Translations under genes and position numbers: made by a program
Source: Zoogloea sp.
GTDB taxonomy: Bacteria > Pseudomonadota > Gammaproteobacteria > Burkholderiales > Rhodocyclaceae
Reading direction: 5' to 3'
Length of the DNA: 64,000 nucleotides
Assembly (NCBI GenBank): GCA_009026175.1
Contig: WBTZ01000004.1
Span: forward strand, 1-64,000
The notes under the pieces: model-generated
Databases searched by the model: none
Told to the model about the DNA's origin: nothing
The model's input: the letters and a program-made list of their open reading frames with translations, nothing else
Shown here: in pieces, positions 1 to 11,085 of the stretch
Layout of the letters: every line of letters starts with the position of its first letter
Numbering within the stretch: the stretch's first letter is position 1

Positions 1-1728
1 GTGGTGGTCACCGCCACCCGCCAGACCCAGCGCGCCGATGAGGCCCTGGCCGACATCACCGTGATCGAGCGCGAGCAGATCGAACGGGCCGGCCCCAGCT
101 TCTCGCTGCCCGACCTGCTGTCCCGCCAGCCGGGCATCCAGGTGAGCAACAGCGGCGGCCCGGGCAAGGCCACCGACATCTTCATCCGCGGCACCAGCAG
201 CAAGCAGAGCCTGTTGCTGGTGGACGGCATGCGCGTCGGCTCCGCCACCCTCGGCACCGCGGCCTGGCAGGACATTCCCCTGTCGCAGATCGAGCGCATC
301 GAGATCGTGCGTGGCCCCGCCTCGGCCCTCTACGGCTCCGATGCCATCGGCGGCGTGATCCAGGTGTTCACCAAGAAGGGCAGCGGCGAACCGAAGGTGG
401 ACGCCTACCTCGGCGCCGGCAGCTATGGCACCCAGGATGTGGCGGCCGGCGTTTATGGCGGCACCGAGAACCTGTCCTACAGCCTGCGTGGCGCCTACAC
501 CGAGAGCAAGAGCTACAGCGCCATCTACAGCAAGGCCAAGCAGCCCTTCTATTACAACGGCGACAAGGACCCGTACCGCAACAGCAGCTTCTCGGGCAAC
601 CTGAGCTACCGTCCGGCAGCCGGCCACGAGCTGGGCGCCACCGTGCTGTATGCGGAGTCGCGCAACCACTACGACTCCGGCGCCGGCTTCGACAACTACG
701 CCAACAACGTGACCAGCGCCTGGAACGTCTTCAGCCGCAACCGCCTGCTCGACAACTGGACCAGCACCCTGCGCTTCGGCCAGTCCATCGACGATGCCCG
801 GAACTTCGCGTCCTACGCGCCCAATGGCGCAACGATCAAGACCACCCAGGATCAGCTGATGTGGCAGAACGACATCGGTCTGCCCGTCGGCACCCTGCTG
901 GCCGCGTTCGAGAACCTGCACCAGAAGGCCGTCAATGAAGGCACCTTCGACGTGGGCCGCACCGTCAACTCGGCCCTGCTGGGCTGGACGGCCAGCTTCG
1001 GCGCCCACAAGGTCCAGCTCAACGCCCGCCACGACGACAACAGCCAGTACGGCGGCAAGACCACCGGCTACGCCGGCTATGGCTACCAGATCCTGCCCAG
1101 CCTGCGCGTCCAGGGCAGCGTCGGCTCGGCCTTCCGCGCCCCCACCTTCAACGAGCTCTACTACCCGGGCTTCGGCAACCCCAACCTCAAGCCTGAGAAC
1201 GCCTACAACAAGGAGATCGGCCTGCTGTGGGAGAAGGCCGGGCACAACCTGAGCGCCACCTACTACCGCAACCGCGTCAGCAATCTGATCGCCAACGACC
1301 AGAACTTCATCCCCCAGAACATCGCCAACGCGCGCCTGGAGGGCATCAGCCTGGGCTACGGCGGGCAACTGGCCGGCTTCGATCTGAACGGCAGCATCGA
1401 CTTCCTCGACCCCAAGGACCTGGACACCGGCAAACGCCTCCAGCGCCGTGCCAACAAGACCGCCAACCTGGCCGTCACGCGGCGCTTCCAGGCCCTCACC
1501 GTGGGCGCCGAATGGCAGGGTGCCGGTGGCCGCTACGACCGGGCCGCCGAGATCAACCCGATGGGTGGCTACGGCATCCTGAACGCCTTCGCCAAGTACG
1601 CGGTCACCCACGAGTGGGCCGTCGAGGCGCGCGTCAACAACCTGCTCGACAAGCAGTACGAGACCGTCCGCGGCTTCCAGACGGCCGGCGCAAACGTCTT
1701 CTTCGGCGTACGCTACGCTCCGAAATAA
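1..1728 (+). CDS. btuB: TonB-dependent vitamin B12 receptor BtuB (5' truncated by window edge)
   Basis: Outer-membrane TonB-dependent receptor, most likely for cobalamin. The visible protein starts at VVVTATR, which matches the TonB box near the N-terminus of mature BtuB, so the signal peptide and true start lie upstream of the window. The plug follows, with the motifs IFIRGTSSKQSLLLVDGMR and IERIEIVRGPASALYGSDAIGGVIQ around residues 60-125. The rest is barrel-like alternating sequence, ending at a TAA. The cobalamin assignment rests on plug similarity and on the genes downstream: a FecCD permease, its ATPase and a cobalamin adenosyltransferase. A cobalamin riboswitch would be expected just upstream but cannot be seen. 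Another corrinoid or siderophore as substrate is the alternative. Confidence 0.88.
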   Translation: MVVTATRQTQRADEALADITVIEREQIERAGPSFSLPDLLSRQPGIQVSNSGGPGKATDIFIRGTSSKQSLLLVDGMRVGSATLGTAAWQDIPLSQIERIEIVRGPASALYGSDAIGGVIQVFTKKGSGEPKVDAYLGAGSYGTQDVAAGVYGGTENLSYSLRGAYTESKSYSAIYSKAKQPFYYNGDKDPYRNSSFSGNLSYRPAAGHELGATVLYAESRNHYDSGAGFDNYANNVTSAWNVFSRNRLLDNWTSTLRFGQSIDDARNFASYAPNGATIKTTQDQLMWQNDIGLPVGTLLAAFENLHQKAVNEGTFDVGRTVNSALLGWTASFGAHKVQLNARHDDNSQYGGKTTGYAGYGYQILPSLRVQGSVGSAFRAPTFNELYYPGFGNPNLKPENAYNKEIGLLWEKAGHNLSATYYRNRVSNLIANDQNFIPQNIANARLEGISLGYGGQLAGFDLNGSIDFLDPKDLDTGKRLQRRANKTANLAVTRRFQALTVGAEWQGAGGRYDRAAEINPMGGYGILNAFAKYAVTHEWAVEARVNNLLDKQYETVRGFQTAGANVFFGVRYAPK

Positions 1729-1749
1729 GACGCCATGAACGGGGGGACG

Positions 1750-2775
1750 ATGGCCCACGGCCACACCGCAACACGCAACGCATCGGGCGGCATGCCGTCC
1801 CAGCGGCGGCGTGCCGCACGGGTGCTGGCCGGCCTCGTCCTGGCTGCGCTGGCGGCCTTCGTCTGGTCCCTCACGGCGGGCGCGCTGCCGGTCGGCTTCG
1901 GCGATCTGCTCGGCGCCCTGGGGGGCGGAGACGGCAGCATGGAGGCGGACATCATCCGCAGCCTGCGCCTGCCCCGCGCGGTGGCGGCCTTTGCCTGCGG
2001 CGGCCTGCTGGCCCTGGCCGGCGCCCTGATGCAGGTGCTGTTGCGCAACCCCCTGGCCGACCCTTACGTGCTCGGCATCTCGGGTGGGGCGGCGGTGGGT
2101 GCCCTCGGCGCCATCCTGGCCGGTGCCACGTCCGGCTGGATCGACGGGGGGGCCTTCATCGGCGCCCTCGGTGCCACCCTGCTGGTTTTCGGGCTGGCTC
2201 ACGGCGACGGCTCGTGGACCCAGACCCGCCTGCTCCTCACCGGGGTCATCGTGGCGGCCGGCTGTGGCGCCGCCGTGGCCCTGATGCTCAGCCTGGCCCC
2301 GGAAGGCCGGGTCAAGGGCATGCTGTTCTGGCTGATGGGCGACGCCAGCGGCGCCACCCGTCCGTGGCCAGCCCTCGGACTGCTGGTCATCGGCCTGGCC
2401 AGCGTGCTGCCCTTCGCCCGGGAGCTCAACCTGCTGTCCCGCGGCGAGATCACCGCCCGCGCCCTCGGCGTGCGGACCACCCGCCTGCGCGGGCTGGTCT
2501 ATGGACTGGGTTCCCTGCTCACCGCGGTGGCGGTCACCACGGTCGGCTCGGTCGGCTTCGTCGGCCTCATCGTGCCCCACCTGGTGCGCCTCGCCATCGG
2601 CAATGACCAGCGCCTGCTGCTGCCCGCCGCCACCCTGGCCGGCGGCGTGCTGCTGTGTGCCGCCGACACTGCGGCACGTACCGTGGTGGCCCCGATCCAG
2701 CTGCCGGTGGGGGTGCTGACCGCCCTGATCGGTGTGCCGGTCTTCCTCTTCCTGCTGGCGAGGCACCCGCGATGA
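1750..2775 (+). CDS. btuC: Cobalamin ABC transporter permease BtuC (FecCD family)
   Basis: Inner-membrane permease of the FecCD/BtuC family that moves vitamin B12 from the periplasm to the cytoplasm. About ten hydrophobic segments are visible, and family motifs include LRLPRAVAAFACGGLLALAG, NPLADPYVLGISGGAA, and VGFVGLIVPHLVR near the C-terminus. An ATG at 1735 is also in frame but has no ribosome site. The ATG at 1750 follows a G-run and is preferred. The stop codon overlaps the start of btuD as ATGA, indicating translational coupling. No periplasmic binding protein (btuF) is present in the visible cluster. Confidence 0.9.
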   Translation: MAHGHTATRNASGGMPSQRRRAARVLAGLVLAALAAFVWSLTAGALPVGFGDLLGALGGGDGSMEADIIRSLRLPRAVAAFACGGLLALAGALMQVLLRNPLADPYVLGISGGAAVGALGAILAGATSGWIDGGAFIGALGATLLVFGLAHGDGSWTQTRLLLTGVIVAAGCGAAVALMLSLAPEGRVKGMLFWLMGDASGATRPWPALGLLVIGLASVLPFARELNLLSRGEITARALGVRTTRLRGLVYGLGSLLTAVAVTTVGSVGFVGLIVPHLVRLAIGNDQRLLLPAATLAGGVLLCAADTAARTVVAPIQLPVGVLTALIGVPVFLFLLARHPR

Positions 2776-3554
2776 AGATGGACGTACGCCCCCCCATGCT
2801 GGCGGCCGAGCAGCTCACCGTCCATGTGGGCCGGCGCGATGTGCTGCGGGAGCTGAACATCACCGTCCAGCCCGGCGACACCCTGGTGATCCTGGGGCGC
2901 AATGGCGCCGGCAAGACCACCCTGCTGCACACCCTGGCCGGCCTGCGCGAGGCAGCCCGCGGCCTGGTGCTCCTGTCCGGGCAGCCCTACGCGGCCTGGC
3001 CACGGGGTCACGAAGCCTGCCTGCGCGGCCTGCTGGCCCAGAGCCAGCCCGACTTCTTCAGTGCCTCGGTGCTGGAGACCGCCCTGGTGGGGCGCCACCC
3101 CTACCTGGGCCGCTGGGACTGGGAGAGCCCCGAGGACGAGGCGATCGCCCTGGCCGCCCTGGCCAGCATGGGCCTGGAGGGTTTTGCCGAACGCCAGGTG
3201 CCGACCCTCTCGGGCGGCGAACGCCAGCGCCTGGCCATTGCGGCCCTGCTGGCACAGCGTCCGCGCCTCTACCTGCTGGACGAACCCCTGGCCCATCTCG
3301 ACCTGCATCACCAGGTCGCCGTGCTCGACCACTTTCAAGAGCTGGCTGCAGAAGGTGCCGGCGTCGTGATGGTGCTCCACGACATCAATCTGGCAGCCCG
3401 CTACGCCAGCCATGTGCTGCTGCTCGATGGTGAAGGCGGCCATGTGTTTGGTCCGGCCCGTGACGTACTGACCACCGAGCGCCTGTCCGGCGCCTTCGGC
3501 CACCCCCTGAGAGCCGTTGCAGACGGGGCACAGACCCTGTTCATACCGGCCTGA
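2772..3554 (+). CDS. btuD: Cobalamin ABC transporter ATP-binding protein BtuD
   Basis: Cytoplasmic ATPase that energises BtuC. It shows Walker [12 protein letters not shown], the ABC signature LSGGERQRLAIAALLAQ, Walker B LYLLDEPLAHLDL and the switch histidine in VMVLHDINLAARY. The length of 260 residues is normal for FecE/BtuD proteins. The start at 2772 is chosen because its ATG overlaps the btuC stop as ATGA. The reading frame stays open further upstream, but only across btuC. It belongs to the btuB-btuC-btuD-cobO operon. Confidence 0.93.
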   Translation: MKMDVRPPMLAAEQLTVHVGRRDVLRELNITVQPGDTLVILGRNGAGKTTLLHTLAGLREAARGLVLLSGQPYAAWPRGHEACLRGLLAQSQPDFFSASVLETALVGRHPYLGRWDWESPEDEAIALAALASMGLEGFAERQVPTLSGGERQRLAIAALLAQRPRLYLLDEPLAHLDLHHQVAVLDHFQELAAEGAGVVMVLHDINLAARYASHVLLLDGEGGHVFGPARDVLTTERLSGAFGHPLRAVADGAQTLFIPA

Positions 3555-3572
3555 AGAAAGAGAGAAGAACAG

Positions 3573-4187
3573 ATGACCGACCAGAACTCCAGCGACCGCG
3601 ACAGCCGCCACAAGAGCCGCATGGAACGCAAGAAGGCCGTGGTGGATGCTGCCATTGCCGCCGCCACCGACACCCGCGGCCTGCTGCTGGTCAACACCGG
3701 CAACGGCAAGGGCAAGTCCAGCGCCGCCTTCGGCGTGCTGGCCCGGGCCCTCGGCCACGGCATGCAGGCCGGCGTGGTGCAGTTCGTGAAGGGACGCTCC
3801 GATACCGGCGAGGAAGCCTTCTTCCGCCGCCAGCCGGAGGTCAGCTGGCACGTCATGGGCGACGGCTTCACCTGGGACACCCAGGACCGCAGCGCCGACA
3901 TGGCCAGTGCCCGCGCCGGCTGGGAGCAGGCCCGCAGCTTCCTGCGCGACCCGGCCATCGGCCTGGTGGTGCTGGACGAGCTCAACATCGTGCTCAAGTA
4001 CGCCTATCTGGACGTGCAGGAGGTCATCGCCGACCTGCAAGCCCGGCCGCCCCTGCAACACGTCATCATCACCGGCCGGGGCGCCCCCGAGGCGCTGGTC
4101 GAAGCCGCCGACACGGTGACCGACATGGGCGTGATCAAACACGCCTTCAAGGCCGGCATCGCGGCCCAGCCGGGGGTGGAGTTCTGA
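3573..4187 (+). CDS. cobO: Cob(I)yrinic acid a,c-diamide adenosyltransferase
   Basis: Transfers the adenosyl group of ATP to the cobalt of reduced corrinoids, making the coenzyme form of B12; CobO/BtuR (CobA) family. The P-loop is in NTGNGKGKSSAAFG near residue 50, followed by the conserved QFVKG, a tryptophan-rich GDGFTWDTQD segment, LVVLDELNIVLKY and HVIITGRGAP. The 204-residue length is typical. An AGAG-rich ribosome site precedes the ATG, 18 bp after btuD, so imported corrinoid is adenosylated by a gene in the same operon. Confidence 0.94.
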   Translation: MTDQNSSDRDSRHKSRMERKKAVVDAAIAAATDTRGLLLVNTGNGKGKSSAAFGVLARALGHGMQAGVVQFVKGRSDTGEEAFFRRQPEVSWHVMGDGFTWDTQDRSADMASARAGWEQARSFLRDPAIGLVVLDELNIVLKYAYLDVQEVIADLQARPPLQHVIITGRGAPEALVEAADTVTDMGVIKHAFKAGIAAQPGVEF

Positions 4188-4257
4188 CGCCCCTGCGGTA
4201 AACCCCGGTTCAGCAGATCCGCCGGGGCAGGCTAAGCTCCCCGTCCACGTCCACGGA

Positions 4258-5220
4258 ATGGCCCGCCCCATGCACCGCATCGTCTATCTCGAATCCGGCG
4301 CCCTCATCGCCGATCTCCGCCGCCCCGCCTTTCCCCACACCTGGACGGAACACGTCGCCACGGCCCAGGCGGATGTGGCCGGACGCCTCGCCGGCGCCAG
4401 CATCGCGGTGGTCAACAAGCTGCGCCTCGACGCAGGCACCATCGCCGCCCTGCCCGACCTGCGCATGGTGGCGATCGCCGCCACCGGCTACAACAACATC
4501 GATCTCGACGCCTGCAGGGCGCGCGGCATCGTGGTCTCGAACGTGCGCGGCTACGCCCGCGAGACGGTGCCGGAACATGTTTTTGCGCTGCTCCTGGCGC
4601 TGTCCCGGCAGATCGGCCCCTTCCACCGGTCGGTGGCCGCCGGACGCTGGCAGAAAAGCGAGCAGTTCTGCTATTTCGATTACCCGATCCGCGACCTGGC
4701 CGGGCGCACGCTGGGCATCCTCGGCAGCGGCGTGCTCGGCGACGGAGTGGCCCGCCTGGCCGAGGCCTTCGGCATGCGGGTCCTGCGCGGCGAGCGCAAG
4801 GGCGTGACGGACCTGCGGGAGGGCTACACCGGCTTCGACCAGTTGCTCCGGGAGGCCGACGTGATCAGCCTGCACTGCCCCCTCAACGACAGCACCCGGC
4901 ACCTGATCGGCGCCGCCGAGCTGGCCGCCATGAAGCCCGGCGCCCTGCTGATCAACACCGCCCGGGGCGGGCTGGTGGACGAGCAGGCCCTGGCCACCGC
5001 CCTGCGCGCCGGGCACATCGGCGCCGGCTTCGACGTGCTGACCGAGGAGCCGCCGCGGGACAACCCCCTGCTGGCCCCCGACCTGCTCGAGGCGGGCAAC
5101 TTCATCCTCACCCCCCACGTGGCCTGGTCCAGCCGGGAGGCCATGCAGGTGCTGGCGGACCAGCTGATCGACAACATCGAGGCCTTCGTGGCCGGGCAGG
5201 CGCGCAACCGGGTGGCCTGA
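4258..5220 (+). CDS. D-2-hydroxyacid dehydrogenase (glycerate dehydrogenase/hydroxypyruvate reductase-like)
   Basis: NAD(P)-dependent 2-hydroxyacid dehydrogenase that interconverts a 2-keto acid and a D-2-hydroxy acid. The nucleotide-binding glycine motif is GILGSGVLGDGVARLAEAFG. Catalytic residues of the family are present: Arg in INTARGGLVDE, Glu in DVLTEEPP and His in LTPHVAWSS. Length (320 residues) and the N-terminal VVNKLRLDA and ATGYNNIDLDA segments resemble glycerate dehydrogenase (HprA-like). A second in-frame ATG at 4270 is possible. It stands alone downstream of cobO, separated by 70 bp. The exact substrate cannot be read from sequence. Confidence 0.85.
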   Translation: MARPMHRIVYLESGALIADLRRPAFPHTWTEHVATAQADVAGRLAGASIAVVNKLRLDAGTIAALPDLRMVAIAATGYNNIDLDACRARGIVVSNVRGYARETVPEHVFALLLALSRQIGPFHRSVAAGRWQKSEQFCYFDYPIRDLAGRTLGILGSGVLGDGVARLAEAFGMRVLRGERKGVTDLREGYTGFDQLLREADVISLHCPLNDSTRHLIGAAELAAMKPGALLINTARGGLVDEQALATALRAGHIGAGFDVLTEEPPRDNPLLAPDLLEAGNFILTPHVAWSSREAMQVLADQLIDNIEAFVAGQARNRVA

Positions 5221-5246
5221 AGCGCGTAGACGGACCTGCGTGGGCG

Positions 5247-5315
5247 TGTAGGGGCGGCTTCAGCCGCCCACGGACTCCGATTTGGCATTTGAGGGCGGCT
5301 GAAGCCGCCCCTACA
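5247..5315. repeat. REP-like inverted repeat pair
   Basis: Two 23-bp arms, at 5247-5269 and 5293-5315, are perfect reverse complements. Each arm is itself nearly palindromic around the core GGGCGGCTTCAGCCGCCC. The element lies between the convergent ends of the dehydrogenase and helicase genes. It has the shape of an intergenic REP/BIME element or a bidirectional terminator without a clear T-run. Confidence 0.7.
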
Positions 5316-5321
5316 GCGCCC

Positions 5322-8675
<3,354 letters not shown>

Positions 8676-8753
8676 GCCTGCGTCCGGGCGGCGAAAACCC
8701 CCGATTCTAGGCTTTGCGGCGCTGCAGCGAAACGGTGCACCGGCGGTGTTCGA

Positions 8754-9566
8754 TCAGGCGCGGGCGTCCCGGCCGCTGTCGAGGGAATAGCCGGCCGCAT
8801 CGAGCATCGCCGGCAGGGCCTCGGCGGCACGCAGGCGCAGGCGGATGTCCACCTTGTCGCTGAGCGGCGTCTCGCCCGGGTTGATCTCGATGGTGGGCAC
8901 ACCGGCAGAGGCCGCCCACAGCACCGGACCGGCGATATAGGGGAAGGCGCTGCCGGTACCGACCGACAGCACCAGATCGGGCCCGGCCGCCAGCACCGCC
9001 TCGAAGCGGTGCACCGCCGGATCGGGCAGGCTTTCGCCGAACAGCACCACGTCGGGCCGCAGGGTGCCGCCGCAATAGGGACACTCGGGCGGAATCGTCA
9101 GGCCCGCGTAGTTGTCCACGTGCCTGGAACGACCGCAGTCGACGCAGCGCAGGCGCCGCAGCGTGCCGTGCATCTCGATCACATCCCGCGAGCCGGCCAT
9201 CAGGTGGAAGCCATCCACATTCTGGGTCAGCACGGTCACATGGCCGTGCAGGGCCTCCAGGCGGGCAATGGCATAGTGTCCTGCGTTGGGGCGGGCATCG
9301 CGGCAACTGGCCTCGATCTGGGCCAGGTAGCGCCAGGTGATGTCGGGCCGGCGGCGGAAGACCTCACCCGACAGGGCCTGCTCGATGGGCAGGCCCATGT
9401 CGGTGAGGGCGCCCTCATACAGGCCGCCGACCCCACGGTAGGTGGGCAGGCCGGAGTCCGCCGACAGGCCGGCGCCGGTGATGAAGAGGATGCGCCTTGC
9501 GGTCGATAGCAGGCGACCTGCGGCAGTGATCTGCCCGGCGTGATCGGCTAAGGTGTCGTTTGTCAT
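8754..9566 (-). CDS. NAD-dependent protein deacylase, Sir2 family
   Basis: Sirtuin that removes acyl groups from lysines using NAD. The NAD-binding motif GAGLSADSGLPTYRG is near residue 30. Next come TQNVDGFH, the catalytic histidine in EMHGTLRRLRC, and a four-cysteine zinc site (CVDCGRS and CPYCGG). LFGESLP and VGTGSAFPYIAGP complete the Rossmann fold. The 270-residue length is usual for bacterial CobB/SrtN-type proteins. It lies 78 bp downstream of the start of the SNF2 gene, on the same strand, and could be cotranscribed. Confidence 0.9.
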   Translation of the reverse strand: MTNDTLADHAGQITAAGRLLSTARRILFITGAGLSADSGLPTYRGVGGLYEGALTDMGLPIEQALSGEVFRRRPDITWRYLAQIEASCRDARPNAGHYAIARLEALHGHVTVLTQNVDGFHLMAGSRDVIEMHGTLRRLRCVDCGRSRHVDNYAGLTIPPECPYCGGTLRPDVVLFGESLPDPAVHRFEAVLAAGPDLVLSVGTGSAFPYIAGPVLWAASAGVPTIEINPGETPLSDKVDIRLRLRAAEALPAMLDAAGYSLDSGRDARA

Positions 9567-9684
9567 GGGAAGTCCCTTGCGGGAGAATTCGGTGCCCTTG
9601 CGCGCAGGCTGTCGGCAAGCAGCGACGTGAGTTTAATCCGGACCGGCGTGACGGTCTCAAGCCATACGGGAATCGCAAACAAAA

Positions 9685-10542
9685 ATGTGCCAGTTGCTGG
9701 GAATGAACTGCAATACACCGACGGACATCTGCTTCTCCTTCGCCGGTTTCCAGGCGCGGGGCGGGCTGACCGATGTGCATGGTGACGGCTGGGGAATCGC
9801 CTTCTTCGAGGGCCGCGGCGTGCGCCTCTTCCTCGACCCCAAGGCCAGCGCCCATTCTCCGGTGGCCGAGCTGGTCCGCAGCTATCCCATCCATTCGCTC
9901 AACGTGATCGCCCACATCCGCAAGGCGACCCAGGGCTTCGTCAGCCTTGAAAACACCCATCCCTTCCAGCGGGAGCTGTGGGGGCGCTACTGGGTCTTTG
10001 CCCACAACGGCAACCTGAAGGACTTTGCACCGGAACTGCGGGGCTATTTCCAGCCGGTGGGGCAGACCGATTCCGAGCAGGCCTTCTGCTACCTGATGGA
10101 GTCCCTGCGCTGCCGGTTTCCGGAGGGCGAGCCGCCACGCGAGACCCTGTTCGTGGCCATTCGCGACATCGCGGCTGAAATCGGGGCTCATGGAGAATTC
10201 AACTTCCTGCTCTCCAACGGCACCTGCCTGTTTGCCCACTGCGCCTCGCGGCTGACTTACATCGTGAGGAAGGCCCCCTTCGACCGGGCCCACCTGAAGG
10301 ATCAGGACATCACCGTCGACTTCCGGGAGCTGACCTCGCCGGCCGACCGGGTGGCCGTGGTGGCAACCACCCCGCTGACCGACAACGAAACCTGGACCCC
10401 CATCGCGCCGGGCACCCTGATGCTGTTTGTGGACGGCGAAGCGGTGGATTGCGGCCCCGCCGGAACCTGCGCCTTCATCCGCAGCGAAACGCTGCAGCCC
10501 GGGCCCTCGGCTGACAACGAAAGCACTTGTTTCAAGGAATAA
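9685..10542 (+). CDS. Class II glutamine amidotransferase (YafJ-like)
   Basis: Ntn-type class II glutamine amidotransferase domain protein of the YafJ family. The catalytic cysteine is residue 2 after Met removal (MCQLLGMNCNTP), and the family signatures DVHGDGWGIAFFEG, VIAHIRKATQG, ENTHPF and WVFAHNGNLKDF are all present. No synthetase domain is attached, so the acceptor of the ammonia is unknown. The 285-residue length matches stand-alone family members. The start is fixed by the need for Cys at position 2. Confidence 0.9.
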   Translation: MCQLLGMNCNTPTDICFSFAGFQARGGLTDVHGDGWGIAFFEGRGVRLFLDPKASAHSPVAELVRSYPIHSLNVIAHIRKATQGFVSLENTHPFQRELWGRYWVFAHNGNLKDFAPELRGYFQPVGQTDSEQAFCYLMESLRCRFPEGEPPRETLFVAIRDIAAEIGAHGEFNFLLSNGTCLFAHCASRLTYIVRKAPFDRAHLKDQDITVDFRELTSPADRVAVVATTPLTDNETWTPIAPGTLMLFVDGEAVDCGPAGTCAFIRSETLQPGPSADNESTCFKE

Positions 10543-10623
10543 GCTCACACCCGGTCACGATGAGAATTCGCCGGGTATCCGGGCTAGAATCAAGGGATAT
10601 TGCCAACGCGGATCGAAACCTTC

Positions 10624-11067
10624 ATGCCGATTAACGCTCCAAAAGACTGCCCCCTGTGCTTCCCCGAACAGGAAATCGTCCTCTGGCACGATGCGAGCTG
10701 CCGTGTGATCCGGGTTTCCGATGCGGACTACCCGGGCTACTGCCGCCTGATCTGGAAGGATCATGTGTCCGAGATGAGCGATCTGACGCCGGCGGAGCAA
10801 CGCCATTGCTTCAACATCCTGATGGCGGTGGAAGTCGCTGTCAGGGAGTGCTTCCGCCCCGACAAGATCAACCTGGCGAGTTTCGGCAATGTCGTTCCGC
10901 ACCTGCACTGGCATGTCATTCCCCGCTACCTGGACGATCTGCACTATCCGCAGCCCATCTGGGCGCAGGCCCAGCGCAAGAGCCGGGGCTCCCCGGCACC
11001 CGAAGTTGATGATGCGCGCCTGGCACTGGCCGTGCGCAATGCCATCGCCGAGCAGATCGCCGGCTGA
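10624..11067 (+). CDS. HIT-family nucleotide hydrolase/transferase
   Basis: Histidine-triad protein, acting on phosphate esters of nucleotides such as AMP-linked substrates. The triad is in PHLHWHVIPRY near the C-terminus. A CPLC pair near the N-terminus is common in this subgroup. The ATG at 10624 is preferred over an upstream in-frame TTG at 10600 because the domain begins immediately after it; this gives 147 residues. It is followed 18 bp later by the PilZ-like gene, so the two are probably cotranscribed. Confidence 0.9.
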   Translation: MPINAPKDCPLCFPEQEIVLWHDASCRVIRVSDADYPGYCRLIWKDHVSEMSDLTPAEQRHCFNILMAVEVAVRECFRPDKINLASFGNVVPHLHWHVIPRYLDDLHYPQPIWAQAQRKSRGSPAPEVDDARLALAVRNAIAEQIAG

Positions 11068-11085
11068 AGCGGAGATCCGCCCATC

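Noticed and set aside
4203..4227. CCCCGG/CCGGGG hairpin between cobO and the dehydrogenase
   Set aside because: Six-base stem with a 13-base loop and no T-run; too weak to call a terminator.
2499..4280. Minus-strand open frame opposite btuC, btuD and cobO
   Set aside because: Antisense shadow with low-complexity translation and no domain.
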